A stretch of 64,000 nt of DNA from Otis tarda (Eukaryota; Chordata; Aves; Otidiformes; Otididae). Position 1 is the first letter of the stretch, and every line of letters starts with the position of its first letter. Both the position numbers and the translations under genes were made by a program. The stretch spans positions 93,041,963 to 93,105,962 of the forward strand of contig CM048554.1 of the NCBI GenBank assembly GCA_026413225.1. The letters are read 5' to 3'. The notes under the pieces were generated by a model that was not told the origin of the DNA, searched no databases, and was given only the letters and a program-made list of their open reading frames with translations. Of the stretch, positions 25,556-39,199 are shown piece after piece.

Positions 25556-28054
25556 CCATTGGCAACATCTGTTTTAGAAGCAACATGAATCCTCCTCCAT
25601 GAGCAACCTTACATTACTCTCCATGTTTCATCTATAGCATTCCTACCCTGAAAAAATAACATCCACCAAATAGATTTCTTTTCAAACAACACACTGAAGG
25701 TTTTTTCACTATACAGAGTGCAGTGTTTTAGATTTAGGATGGTTAATATTAAGTGGGTTTTGTAATTGAAATTGTATGGGTGAAGAGGAATTAGATATAT
25801 CAAAAAAAAATCAACAGTTATGATAAATAATAGCAGATCTTTTTCTCCTTGGCAACATCTACAGCAAATAGGTTTATTAAAAATGTCACATTTCATACAA
25901 GGTTTTAAATGGATATGTAAATAGAAAGCATTTTTTTAATTGTCCTGCCACATCTCTACTTTCATTAGTTTGCTTTGTAAAGCACAAGTCAAAACAGAGG
26001 AAATGTGTGTTTATGCCTAATACTAGCCAACAATTTGCAGAAGTAACTTCAGTAAGTTTGAGAGACTCCAGAATAAAATTTGAAAAACATAAGTCTACAA
26101 GAGAGAAGACATACTGCCTCAGAAATAGGAGGAAATGCTATTAAAAATTCAAGACCCTTATAAAGCAGGAAAACTAGTAATTTTTCTTTTTTTTTAAAAA
26201 AATAAACATGATGTGACAAATTACTGTCAGAATATGGGATATGCAAAGCACAACTAGAAAATTATGTGGTATCAGATTTTTCTAGTGCTTCAGTTCACAA
26301 AGAATACATGGAAATGATAGCAGAAGAACACCTACAGCAAGTAGAACTTTTCAGATCCACAGAAGCAATCTTCGGTGTTGTGACTGAGGGCGATCGCAAT
26401 TGCCCTTATGGACTCCATTTTAATATCCAAGCTATTTCAAATTACATTGAAATATAAAGTGGTGATTACATATGTTGTTTGGAGACTTTTAGGGAGGTAT
26501 TCCAGCCCACATAATTGGAAGTAATTTTGAAGCCAAAATAGTAATTTGGCACTAGCTCTGATCACTAGAGGTGGCTTACGTTCAAAGAACAAATAGAAAA
26601 TAGGACATAATATAAAAACTGTAAGATTTTTAGGAGTATTAAGTTCAGTCAAGTTTGTTTCCTTTGATGTTCACTACAAATATTTAAATATTGGGAGACA
26701 GCAACTGGCTGAGCAGCATCTAGATTATGGGGTTTTTTTTTATGTGAGTGAAATATGAGTGGCAGAAAGGCTTGCTTGTTGCCACTGTTAAATTGGATGA
26801 ATAACATCATGCCTCTCTCATCTGATCAGCCACACAGTGATTTAGCGTGGATAAGTATGAATGCTTCCCCAAAATGTTTTGAATAGACCCAGAGAGTTAA
26901 AAATCAGTTGCAACAATGCAAACTAATTTGAATAAATAAGAAAATGTGAGAAAAGAACAAGTTATCCACAGTAGGTCCACAGATGTGAAAAAACCTAATG
27001 TAATAAAACACGATTTGTAAAATAAAGGTTCTACTTGTTCTATTTTGTTACTAATTCTCTTACACTTTAAATTAATTATGTTTTTTTTTAAAAAACATTC
27101 TTGCAGATCCACCTGCAGGAGAGACAAGTATGCCTGGGGATCTGTTCTTCCTGCGCTTCCTTGAATTCACTCTGCCCAACAGTGGGGTTTTAGCACATCC
27201 TCTGCCACAGAAGCACAGAAAATTATGTTTTAGCTACGCATGCATTTTGGGGATAAGCAAACAAATAGAAAAAATTTGTACAGAGGTACTGTGGTGCTAC
27301 TACAGTAATATTAATGTCTACTTGTATTTAAATTATCACAGCTCAGCAGTATCACTATTGTGCTAATCTCTCACAGGTATGAAATTTAAACTGCTGAACA
27401 TCCAAGGCAAGGGAATGACAGGAATACTCTGACATCCTTAACATGCCTACCAAGGCTTACAGCACTCAAAGGGCATGAGCTTCCCTTCAATCCCAACAGG
27501 GCCAAAACCATTCCCACACAGCTGTCCAGGTGACTAAAAGAAATGACTGTTGAGCATTAACTTTTTACACATGTACTGTGCTATTTCAACATCAACAGCA
27601 CATATTTCATAAATATTAAATGAGTAAAACAGAACTCAATGCTACAACTAGACTATAATAAAATCTAACAATCATTTTCTATTCCTTTTAAAATGAAATA
27701 AATGGAACAAAACTGAATTACTAAGTAAGGGCTGATTTTGTAGGTTTCGAAAAGGAGACAAAGTTTGAAGGACCTTTTTTCCTTTGTTTTATAATGATTT
27801 TTTTTTTTCCTGAAAACAGGAAAAAAATAGAGCAGTTACCCTAGAAAAGAAGGAACAAAGAACACAATGATCAACATACTGGGGAATGGTATTTTAACAT
27901 TTTTCATTGCTTCCTATTACAAAGGAACTCAAAGAGAATCAAAGCAATCAAAGGAAAAAAGAGTCAATACGCCATAATGAATTAAGAAAGAGGTGATATT
28001 GATCATACTGTTTGCCACAAATGGCATGGAGCAATGGCATAACGTACTCATGCT
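25556..28054. other. AT-rich non-coding sequence, no gene recognised
   Basis: Open frames here are under 96 codons and unrecognised. A pyrimidine tract followed by AG near 27110 precedes a 78-codon frame (27130-27366). No donor or homology supports an exon, so it is not called. Confidence 0.55.
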
Positions 28055-28728
28055 TAAGCTCTGCTAAAAAGGACTTGGAGGTTACAGTGAATGCCAGATG
28101 AATATGAGCCAAGAGCGTGCTGCCACTGTAGAGGGCTGTACACTGGGCTAAGTTACAAGGAGTGCAGACATCACAGGGGGAACTTTGCTCCCCCTTTACT
28201 TGGCACCACTGAGGCTTCATCTGGAATATGGCATCCAGTTTTGGGACCCCAGTTCAAGACAGAATTGGAGGAACTCAGAAAGACCCATCAGAGAGCAACC
28301 AAGATGGCCAGGGCCTACAGTAAGTGATCTGGGGAAAGAGGTTGAGGGTGTTGGGCTTGCTCAGTGTCTTGCAGAAAGGAAGCTAACGGGTGATCTAATA
28401 GCAGTCTGCAGCTACTTGAATGGAAGTTGTGAAAATGATGAAGCCAAGCTCTTCTTGGCAGTGCCAGATTGTACAATAAGGGACAATGATCTGAAATTGT
28501 GACTTGGAAGTTTCAGACTGGACACCTTCCTAGGAGGGTAATGCAGCCTGGACAAGGTTACCCAGAAAGGTGGTGGAACCTCCCCCCTGGATATTTCCAA
28601 GACCTGGCTAGATGAATTAATGGCTCACATGCTCTAGTGTTGGGGATACCTGTGCTTTGAGTGGGACCTTGGACTGGATGACCTGCAGAAGTTTCTTCCA
28701 GATAACATTTCTGTGGATTCTGTGATTT
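28055..28728 (+). mobile_element. diverged CR1 LINE, 5'-truncated, with 3' end
   Basis: The plus strand carries a degraded CR1 ORF2 C-terminus. The part resembling 'LRLHLEYGIQFWDP' at about 28206-28250 corresponds to the '[13 protein letters not shown]' block of the young copy at 59746-61597. It is followed by relics of the 'RRATKM' and 'GLAQ...GDLIAV' blocks. The end has 'ggactggatgacctgcagaa' at about 28670 and a short tail of ATTCTGTGATTT type at 28718-28728. Several stops and frame changes break it. It belongs to an older or different CR1 subfamily from the copies at 35268, 51812 and 59746. It was inserted in the usual 5'-truncated way with the tail kept. Confidence 0.85.
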
Positions 28729-28782
28729 CAATACTGTTTTTACCAAACCACTTTTTTTTCTGGGTTGTTGTTTTTTTTGGGG

Positions 28783-28802
28783 TTTTTTTTTTTTTTTTTT
28801 TT
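28783..28802. repeat. poly(T) tract
   Basis: A 20-base T run within a longer T/G-rich stretch (28751-28802), about 55 bases beyond the CR1 tail. CR1 does not use poly(A), so it is probably unrelated to the LINE. Confidence 0.85.
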
Positions 28803-29089
28803 CCTCCTTGAAATTAAAGGTTGTTTCCTTCAGTGTTTTACACCTACTTTGTTATCAGAGAGGCTTTAAGGCAAAGAGGTAATTTGTGACTCTCATGAGT
28901 GAAGACTTTGAACTGATGAGAAAACAATATATTTTTCATATAATTTGTCTTAGTATATATCAATCAAGGAACTGAACTACTGCGTATTAAGCCACCAGTT
29001 TAATGAACTATGTTCAGACTGTTTAAGAAATAGGTTTAAAAGTGAAGACATGCATTTAAGTTTAATGTAATAGAGACACAGGAGCCAGT

Positions 29090-29720
29090 GGAGTGATTCA
29101 TGGACACAGGGTGAGACTGCTAAATAGACTGGCTGGACAGATTATTGTATCATCCTTATTTTATATGGACATCGTAAGGGCAGAGTTGCACCTGTCAAGC
29201 CAAGAGAAAGTGATTTTGCAAGACAGTGAGGATGCAAATAAGGGATTTACGTCTGTGGATGAAAGGGAGAGAGAGGTCTCTGGGAGATTACATAGAGAGG
29301 TGACCTGCAAGACTTGTCAAGGTCTGGCAGTGAGTTGCTATGGAGAAGACTGAATCAAAGACGCCACTCAGGCCATTAACCAACATGCTAGTTTATAGAG
29401 ATAAAGCTTTCCATATACATCAGGGAAAGAGGTATTGGACACCATTTCAATGGGAAAAAAAATGAATTCAACTCAAACTTCAGTTAGAGACAATTGGGCA
29501 AGAAGAGATGACAGCAAATAGGCCCTAGACAGGAGAAAGTAGGTCTGAAGCAGATCTGTGAGTCATCAGCAGAGAGATGATCCCCGAGTCTGTGTTCAAG
29601 AAGATCATCCACTGATATGGCAGCAGCAGAAAAAAAAAGATTTGAAGAATAGACACTTTCAGAAGCTTCAAAAAAAACTGAACTAGGGAGGAAGAGATGG
29701 AAATAATCAGAAAAATAGAT
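29090..29720. repeat. probable ancient amniote dispersed repeat, family not identified
   Basis: This block has the purine-rich style of very old dispersed repeats shared across amniotes. The phrase 'ctgtgagtcatcagcagaga' at about 29558-29577 and 'aagggatttacgtctgtgga' at about 29239-29258 match wording I associate with such repeats. I cannot name the family. It has no usable reading frame beyond 86 codons. It could instead be unique sequence; a repeat-library search would decide. Confidence 0.35.
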
Positions 29721-32700
29721 GATTGTGGAGCCAGTCAATCCAAAGGAGGTAACAATTACAAGGATACTTCTTGTATTGTCTTAAGCATCCTGGAAAGGTC
29801 AGTTGGAAAAGACAGATTTGATTAAAAAGATTAATTAACCAGAATTCTAGAATTAGAACTCTAAGAATTAGAACTCAAGAAAGACTATTTGTTTTTTTTT
29901 TTTCTGGATGCCTCCTTCGATCCCATTGCTTGTTTCTGGCAGCTTTCTGAGTGCCCTCACATACACTACATTTAAATTATGGCTATCCAGAAGGGGAATT
30001 TGGCAGGAGTTGCACTGAGATCCTGGACTTGGACTTCAAGTCGGCATGCTGTGAAAGAGAGATGCAACAACATCAGCAAAACAGAAGTGTGTATTTGTCT
30101 TTTTTTTCTTGTGATACATGACAGTATAACCAGATCTTTGAAGAAATTCAGACACAAAATGATGACTAATGCAAGAAAATAATGTGAGTGTTCTTACAAT
30201 GGTTTCCCTTCAGCTGAGGCCGGTTGGGGGCACCAAATACTTTTCATTTCTCTGTTACTGTGCTGTGTTTTTTGTCTTTTGGTAACCATGATATTCAAGC
30301 CCCCTGAGAAACATAAAAACATACAAGGCAACTGTGTAAGAATATATTAAGAATTATAATTGAAACTAACTTGCCAGTGAGACTGCAATGTTAACCTAGA
30401 TTAACAAGCCTGGATGTAATAGGCTTGGTTTTGATGATATTTACACTTGTATAATCAAGCGTGACAGTACTTGAGAGCGAGCCTTTACACCACTATTACC
30501 TCTTGTCAGTATAGATTTCCACAATTACAGTACCCCAAAGCGGATGCTTTCTAGCTTGTTCCTGAACTCTCATCTATAGGTATGACAAGGTATTACTTGC
30601 ATCTGTATGTCAATGATCCTGTGTATGAGAACAGATCATCACACACAAGATGCAAATATGTGTAAATGATCTCTTCATCAGAAGCTAAACTAAAACTCAT
30701 CTAAATAAGTTCACACAGGAAAGCAAACATCAGAAATAAAGTAATTATTCTTTTTGAACAGATGACACTGACAAAGTGTACATAAATGTCATTAATAATA
30801 CCCTGGTTTATAAAGTAATTTTTCTCCTTTACCATAAAGGATTTCTCATGCTCAACAGCGTCTAGAGATACTCAAGGCAACAACGGCAAGTATAATATAT
30901 TTATTGCTAACCTAAAATTTAAATCAGCATTGTTTTCAAATAATTGCCTGAATAGCTAGGAACATATAACATTTCCTCTTGTAGATAAATTGATATATTT
31001 CATTGAGAAGAAGATTAATGTGCATTTGAAATAGAACAATAGCTATAAACAGAAATTAAAGTGGTCTATTAAGATACAAGACTCTAAACACAATATTCTT
31101 AATCTAATCTCAGAGAACGAATAATTGCTGGACCTTTGCATTAATCTTAATGAATCTATTTACACATAATTAAAACTGTTCATCCTCCTTCAAATCTAAT
31201 ATTTCTTGGATGACATATGAGCAAGTTCAAGTCTTTGATTTGCAATTTATTTTTAAGAAAACCATTGTGCAGAGAAAGTAATATTCATTTCAGCTTCATT
31301 GAATACTAGACCTTTTATTTGCAAATTATCTCATGTTAAATATAAAGTGCGCATCACAGATATTATCTTCTCATTAGTAATCAATAAAAGATATATTGTC
31401 ATTTTGGCTGTATATCTTATGGGTTACCAACAAAAAGACTGTAATATCTGTGATTTGCACTTGCTGAAAGTGGCATACTATCCGCACTTACTATTTACTG
31501 TGATTTATCACTGCACCTCCTCTACACAAATAACAGCATTTCTCTTACCGTACTGACAGATTCACTATAATTAAACTCACATTGTGTTCATTTTTTCTGA
31601 TGGTGTCAGAAATAGCATGAGCTAATATTAATGAAGCCCTCTTTCCCTGCAGATAGACCAGAAGCAACTTTTTCTTGTATGCCTTAATTTTTTTTTTTGT
31701 GAGGGGAAAGACGTGCAGTGCGTTGGTCCTGTTTTCTAAGTGATCATCAGGGCCCTTTGCATTAACAACATCATTGGGAGCACTGAACTCTAGCTCAGTG
31801 AAAAGAGTAGTCTTTTAGGAAGCGACAAGAGGTACTGAGAAAAAAAAAAAATCCTTCAACCTTGTGGGCTGTGTCTACAGTGCTGGAGCTGGTGGATATG
31901 ACCTGAAGAGCACACCGTGGGAAACAGTCTGTGCTACCAAACAAAACAGACCTAGATTGCGGGGCCAACCAGCAGAGAAGGAGGGGATAGCCTTGGCGTG
32001 CCCCTGATTCACACATGGGACATCACTAACAACCACGCAGCACGGTTAACACCATGCTCAGTGACCAAGGACATGGACTACAGTGCTGATATGGGTGCCC
32101 CAGCTCTGGAGTTTACTAATGTAAATACAACCTGAAATTGCAGTGCTTACTGTCTGCTCCATTTTACATCTCATTTGTTTTGTACAGGAGCACTCTGCCA
32201 GATACCCTGAGCACAGGTTAGCTGGACTTGATCTGGCCAGAACTGCAGGACATTCCTTCAAAAGCCTCAAGATTATCTTGTGATTTCTAGTCAATATTCC
32301 CTGCCACATTATGACCACAGTTGTTTTTTTCAGACATATTTTGGTGGGACCAGCTATACTGTAATCAGCCAGTATATCCATTTAGAGCTGCTCTCACCAT
32401 TGCGCACATCCAACTCACTGCACAATGAAGAGATGCTGCATTCTTGAAGTGATGGAGAAAAACATCTGTCCTCTTCCCTGCATTTTTTTTTTCTGTATTC
32501 TACTTCATGACAAAGTTGTGCCTTGCGCCACTTAGCTGTATAAACCACACTTTCATATACACCTTCCAGGCTTTATTTGATAAAAACCCCACTGTTTCAC
32601 TGCTATCCTCTGCAACAATAGAAAAAAACCAGAATTATAACAAACAGTGTCCATGAGTAAGCATAGCATCACAAGTCTTTTGGGCATTAATAATAAGGAA

Positions 32701-34883
32701 CAGCAGAGAAGCATACTTTAAGAGAACATTTAATTCTACTAAATGCTATTCATTAAATGGGAGATTACTGTACATTAAAACTTGCCTAGTTAACCAGCTA
32801 TGCTGTTATTGAACATATCCTCTCCTTTTCCAATAAGAAAATGAATTTTTAAACAAAGTTTGAAATAAAGATCTAACAAGATAACCAGGTTTTAAAAGTT
32901 ATATTATATAAAATGCATCTCATCTCTTAAAACATTTCCAAAAGTTCAGAGTTCCTTGAAAATTATCAAGAGAGGATGTTCATGACAAATACCAGCAACT
33001 GTGCTACCACAGAAGAGATGGAAACACTTTCAGAAAAGACCCATTTCATCTAAAAAATCAAATAAAAATTCAGCAGAACTCCTGCAACTTTTATTAGTGA
33101 AATAAGATTGAAAGAAAAAAATATAGATGTAATGCTAAATCAAGAATTCTAGTTCCAGTCTATTCATTGTCAGAAAAAAAACACTGTTAGGAGAAAAATT
33201 CCTAAGTCTCTAGACTCCGAGTTTCCTGATACAACTAACAGATTTCCATCAAGGATAAACAGCTTGGCAAATGGTTTCACAGTAACTGTGGATGGAGTCC
33301 ATTCACTGAACATTTTCTTTACCTGTGCTTAATGTCAAAGACAAAGCACTGATACTTACATCTTACTCTTGAGATTATTCAGATTTTTAAAATGACAAAA
33401 CATAGTTTTATCAGTGGAATTAAGACAATCATGATTTCAAATCAGGGCAAAAAATTAAATGCAAGTTAATATGCAACATAATACATTTTCTCATCAGTAC
33501 AGAAGAAAGTTCAATATTTTAAAGTTCAAGAAAGTACAAAAGAGAAAGCTGTGAGAAAGCACTGACAAAATTGTAGAGGATCTTCCCTCTAGCTAAGATG
33601 CATGTCCATACTAAACCTGGTCCTAGGACTTAACTCATTTACAGCAAAAGTAACAAAACAGTAATGGAAACAGGGCATCCATTGCAGTAGTTTGTTGCTC
33701 AGTGTTAGCTGCAAAACAAAATCTACAAAAGTGGATAAAACAAGAAGAATTTAGTCCACGTGAGTTTTGAGTTACTGAGAAACTCCTGATTGCAGGACCC
33801 TAGCCAAGAGTCTAAAGCTAGCTTTGGTGCATCCTCAAAAGCTGCAGTCTTAGTGAGTAACTCCAACGTACACATATCCTTACAGCAAACTGTGGGGGTC
33901 TTTACAGAACAATTTTATTTCTTCTCTTACTTATCTGGATGATTCTGCTACTTGTCATGTAAAATTAAGTTCAATGTAATAGAATTAAAAAGAGAAATTC
34001 TAAAAAGGAGCGCAGATACATAGCATAAATTGAGAGAGAATGTAATTACAGCTCTTTGTCCTCGAGACTGATAGAGTCCAGACTTCAACATCTAGTTCAT
34101 AAACTAATTTCCTTGAAAAATTCAGCTTGAAAAACAAGAAGTGATTCATATTCATGGTCTGTTTACTACTTTATTGCATATGTATTTATTTTGTTTATTA
34201 ACTGGAAGGTATTTGGAACTGTAGAACTACCATTCAAAAGACCCAAATTTGTGAAAACATTGTAAAATATCTTACTATGCAATGCAAGCAATATGCTCAT
34301 TGCTTTAATGCAGCAACTGATGATTTAAACTGAGTTAAAGCTAGGAAAAGAGTAGACCAAGCGGAATTATACCTGCCTTTAAGCATAAAGATTAATTATT
34401 CAAGGGATAACAAATCACTCGAAAAGCAGAAATTAACAGTCGCCTCAAGAAGATACAGCTTTCTGTGCTGGATAAACCCTCCAAAAAGGCAGACCAATGT
34501 AATTAGCAACCCTCTTAAGACCATTTATATATTGCAGAAGCAGTAAGGACAGCAAGTATCTTCAGTAAGATGTATTACTACAAGTACAAAGCCATTTACA
34601 TGAGACATCTATGAGGTTAAAGAATTGAGCACAGTGCACTTATCTATTTACAGTTATCTATTTTCATTTTCACTCTGTAAAAAGGCAAGGCTCAGCAAAA
34701 GCCTCCTCCTGCCAACAGTTCTGTCCACATCTTTGGAGAGCCAGAAGCACAGCGGCCAAGTTTAGATTTGCATAGCCACAGAAGCTGGTCCTATCAGGCC
34801 TTCTTTTCTCATTGCATCTTCCCCATAAAGTACTACTGCTACTCTCTGAGGTAACTAGGCATTACATCTCTAACAGGATAACT

Positions 34884-34920
34884 TTATATATATGTGTATG
34901 TATGTGTATATATATATACA
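34884..34920. repeat. TA/TG microsatellite
   Basis: Alternating TA with TGTA interruptions for about 37 bases. A length-variable simple repeat is likely. Confidence 0.85.
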
Positions 34921-35267
34921 AAAGGAGGGAAAGTTGTCTTCCAAGAATCCCTGCAGAACACCTCAAAAGGGCACATGCCGCTGGCAGGGTAGGAATTGAG
35001 GTGCAGCAACGCAGAAGGTCTGAGCAGTGCAGTAACTGCAGTTCACAAGAGAAAGCTGGGAGCTTGACGACTCCCTGAAAGGCCTACAGCACTGCTAGGG
35101 TCAGAGCAGAGAGTTCCTCAAGTTCCCATGCAGCTCAGAGGCACGTTTAAAATCACGACAGGGGTCCTTCTGCCTGTGATGGGAGTTACACATATGCATG
35201 AAGCATGCAAACTAACAGGTACTTGGCTGAAATGTCTCCAGAATAGGATCTGTAAAGAGATGTAAAG

Positions 35268-35781
35268 AGAATCCACCTAGAGTACTGTGTCCAGCTCTGG
35301 AGCCTCCAACATAAGAAGGACATGGACTTGTTGGAGTGAGTCTAGAGGAGGGCCATGAAGATGATCAGAAGGCTGGAGCACCTCTCCTATGAGGACAGGC
35401 TGAGAGAGTTGGGGCTGTTCAGCCTGGAGAAGAGAAGGCTCCAGGGAGACCTTATAGCAGCCTTCCAGTACCTAAAGGGAGCCTACAAGAAAGACAGGCA
35501 GAAACTTTTGCAGGGCCTGTAGTGATAGAACAAGGGGGAATGGTCTTAAAATAGGAGGAGGCAGATGCAGGTTTGGTATAAGGAAAAATTTTTTTCCAAT
35601 GAGGGTGGTGGAACACTGGAACAGGTTGCCCAGAGAGGTGGTAGATGCCCCATCCCTGGAAACATTCAACGCCAGGTTGGATAAGGCTCTGACCAACCTG
35701 ATCTGGTTGCTCCTTGTAGCGGGCTTGGACTAGAAGACCTTTAAAGGGCCCTTCCAATCCAAACTATTCTATGATTCTATG
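35268..35781 (+). mobile_element. CR1 LINE, 5'-truncated, 3' tail complete
   Basis: Homology starts at 'ccacctagagtactgtgtcc' (about 35273), which is the 'HLEYCVQF' codon block of CR1 ORF2. It runs through the '[22 protein letters not shown]' block, the C-terminal '[13 protein letters not shown]' block and the 3' untranslated region. It ends with two 8-base tail units ATTCTATG at 35766-35781. The frame is broken by a stop in the former 'RACS' region and by small shifts. Sequence identity with the copy at 59746-61597 is high by eye, so both probably belong to the same or sister subfamilies. It encodes nothing functional. Confidence 0.92.
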
Positions 35782-38700
35782 CGAGGTGCAATCTCTGTAG
35801 CTTGTCGTGGATACTCAATCCCACTCATAGGGTAAATCTTCTGATGATAAATTCACCTACTTTCTCATGCACACTACTAGAGCAGGACAGACAAGGATGG
35901 AGCAGGACTTCTTTGTTCTCTAATCCAGATGACTGAGAAGAGTTTTGTAGGACAGAAAATCTGCATTTAGATAGAGAAAGGGCAAATCCACATAACTGAA
36001 CAGAGAGGGAACAACTGCCAGAGGATTCAAACTAAAGTAAATGTATTTGCTTACAGTCTGTTTGAGGGTTTTTAGTGGAGCTCTGAAATTGGAGATTAGG
36101 TATTGCATTTCTAAACATTTGATCTATTATAATAAAGCATTTATTTAATAATATTTAATTACATTATTACCATAGGAAATTATCAAAATCCAATAACATT
36201 TCAAAGCAGAACTATTGTTTTCAACATAGAAAGAAACTTATAATTTACAAAATGTAACATTAGCTGTGACAATATCTTAGGAAAGTTTTTGCATCAGTTG
36301 CTTCCCTTAAGCTCAGGTTATCTGATGGCTTATTTTTTACATCTATTCTTACATTTTTTTTTCTAGTTGCATTAGGTGAAATACAATATATTTTTCCAAT
36401 TCCAGTTATTTTTTATTCTGGAAAACCAGTGCTCCATGCCGAGCTTAAATTGTTGAATTTTTTTTTTTTAACATGGATATTCCTAACAGACATGTATTTT
36501 CTTCTTTTATGTACCTTTGCCTTGAGAATGTTCTCAACAACACATCTAATCTATTCAGATGTAGCAGATTTTGAAGCAGCAGAAGTGGTAGTGTGCATCT
36601 GAGGGTTAAGTTTAGCTGAAGTGTCACAAAACAGCCACTGACTTGCTGCTTTCCAAGGTCTTGCCTTTGATCAGCAAGGTCACTGTAAACCACATGTTCT
36701 TGGTTTTGCCAGGAAGGAGGAAGCAAGGAGATACCAAGGAAAGCAAATGAATGTTGGGAAACCATGAATGCCAGCAGCATCACTGGGATGCAGTCAAGTG
36801 AAAATGAAGAGATGTCTCCAGTCTCTGGTGCAGATCTCCTGGAAAGCCTGCTTTTACACAGCTCAGGCCCGACCTTCCTATTTCTTTTACAGAATTTACA
36901 GCAATGTAATCTCACTGATGACACACTTGTTGGTACAATGCTATTTCTGCTGCAGATCCTGCAACTCCTCAGGTCTCGACAAAGCTCCTATGGTCTCAGA
37001 CTGGCTGGTGAAGGTGCTGGGATAGGTGATCCTTGCTCAGCCAGGAGTGTCACCTTGCGTTGTGACCCCCTACAACCACAAAGGGGCTCTGAATCTGGCT
37101 TGAAATCACCTAGATGAGTGCACACTGACCTAGAGAAGAATCTTCGCTCTTCCTTTTGCAAGGAAAAGGAGATGTAGGGAAGACAGATGAGAATAACATC
37201 AGATGAAGACTATAATCACGAGAGCTAATGGGGAGAACATGGCTCCTACCAGAAGAAGTGAAAAACGGAATGGGGATATTAACCTCACAAAGGTCAGTAT
37301 CCAAAGAATGGATAAAAACTACTGTAAAATTAGAAGGTGATAATATTCAGGTACAACAAACTCACAGCTGGTTTGCACAACATCTGTTTCAGTTGTAATA
37401 CTAAATAGAGTGGAAGGTAAGAAAAACTGTATTTGATACTGGACTTCTCCACTCTTACTGGTTTAAAAGTAATGACTTCTCATAGATAGAACAGGGAAGA
37501 ACAGCAATGAATGTAAATTGCTACTATTATATACAATTACCATGAAAATTGTAATAAATTCTGAATTGGTTACCACTCGACAAACACCTGACTGTCCTAC
37601 TCCCATTTAAATTTTTAAAACATCTCATCAAATTTGATGTATTTTCTTCTGAAGAAACATAAATAATACTTTACCTATTTTCTACTCTAATCCTGAATGT
37701 TTAAAATAGCAACACTAGGTTATAGTTTCTCCAAAATAGAATTATAATTTATGATTTAGGATAAGGTATTTTATGTTGTATTAAGCAGTGCTAATTTAAT
37801 TAAGTTTGGGATTAAGCTATCTAAACATACCATCCAAACTGTAAACTGTCTGAGCTGCTAAGTTAGATATGATGGATGTTTTTAACTTTTCTCTCAAACT
37901 CAAAGCATTTTATGACAAAGCTTTTAATAAGAGTGAAGAATAGGTTTTACAAGGTCCTCTCAATAATCATATGTGAGTGAAAGGCATTCAGGATTCTTCT
38001 TGTTGGGGAGATGCATAAACATTTATTCACACTCACTAACAACATTCATCTAAATCAGTATTCCAATTTAAGAATCTAGGCTATGAGAGAGAAAAATTGA
38101 GAGAACTACTTAACCCATACAATATAGCAGAACAATCTGAATATCTTTGTAGATGAAGGAGAACAAAATTATTTCTAGAACAAGTCTTCCTGCTGCAAAA
38201 ATGTAATGTCTCAGGATAGTTCATAGAAAAAACTACAGGGAAAATAACACTTTTTTTTTTTTTTTTAAAGACTGTGAGTTTCCACTCAGTTTCCCCTTTA
38301 TATTTATATTGAAAGAAACCTACAAGGAGTGGAGAAAGTTGCACTAGGTAATTTATTATATTGAACTGAGCAAGTAGGTAGCTGAGTTAATAAAAAAATT
38401 TAATTTAAAATCTAGGAACACTATTCAACGCTGTCCTTTCAAAACCTTCTGTTATGAATTTTTCCTAAAAATTTGAATTTAAGTGACAACACAATGGTGG
38501 TATCATTTGTTACAAATTGATCTGACACAGTTCCTTCATGAAAACTTAAGCAATTATAAACCCAGATAAACCATCCTTTCTACTAACTTCACTTTCTAAT
38601 TAACATTAACTGGAAAAACATTGCATTGTCTGGCTACTGGAAAAATAAAAAATGTTGTCCATGTACAGTACATTTCTAATAGTCCAGATTATAAAAATAG

Positions 38701-39199
38701 AGATCTTACACAGATAAAACAATCTTTTCTAAACTGTTTCCAGTTTAAATCAACTGTTTTATGGTCTGTTGGACACACAAAAATATGTAAGTCAGTACGC
38801 CAATAAAAGCAACAACCCATGCCAGAAAAAGCGTACTTTCTCTCTATGTATTTATACATACAAATCTTTATATAAAATATTGTCTTAGTATAGTTTCTAC
38901 AATTTAGCCTACTAAGTTGCTAAGTTACCAGCACATATCATTAAGGTTTGGTTCTAGTAAGTTCCACAGTTTAATGTCTGTCAGTGATACAGAACATAAA
39001 ACAGGGTACCTATTGCTGGTTAACAACTGAGCAGAAATTGTATGAAACTTAACTACAACTTAAGAAGATCATATTATTCTAATGATCTCACACACATAGA
39101 AAGGCACAAGAAATGTAAGAGATAGTTCTCCAGCTATAGTAAACTTCCTCATAACATCCCCTTTACAGTTTCCATATAAGAACAAGTGATGAAAATCAG
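35782..39199. other. AT-rich non-coding sequence, no gene recognised
   Basis: The stretch 36445-37117 has a 159-codon frame on minus and a 117-codon frame on plus that overlap. Neither resembles a known protein, and two-way openness suggests composition rather than coding. A T16 run lies at 38251-38266. Confidence 0.55.
38251..38266. repeat. poly(T) tract
   Basis: Sixteen consecutive T. Read on the minus strand this is a poly(A) run, but no retroposon body is visible next to it. Confidence 0.85.

Larger units (their letters stand above)
28803..35267. other. AT-rich non-coding sequence with one probable old repeat
   Basis: Apart from the block at about 29090-29720 described separately, I see only short open frames and microsatellite DNA at 34884-34920. 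A local tandem pair of about 15 bases occurs at 29847-29875 (ctagaattagaact followed by ctaagaattagaact). No gene or RNA gene was recognised. Confidence 0.55.

Noticed and set aside
27110-27366. Acceptor-like tract followed by a 78-codon frame on plus
   Set aside because: No donor at its end and no recognisable product.
28751-28802. T-rich run as the poly(A) tail of a SINE or processed pseudogene on minus
   Set aside because: No retrogene body or flanking duplication is visible; the nearby element is a CR1, which does not end in poly(A).
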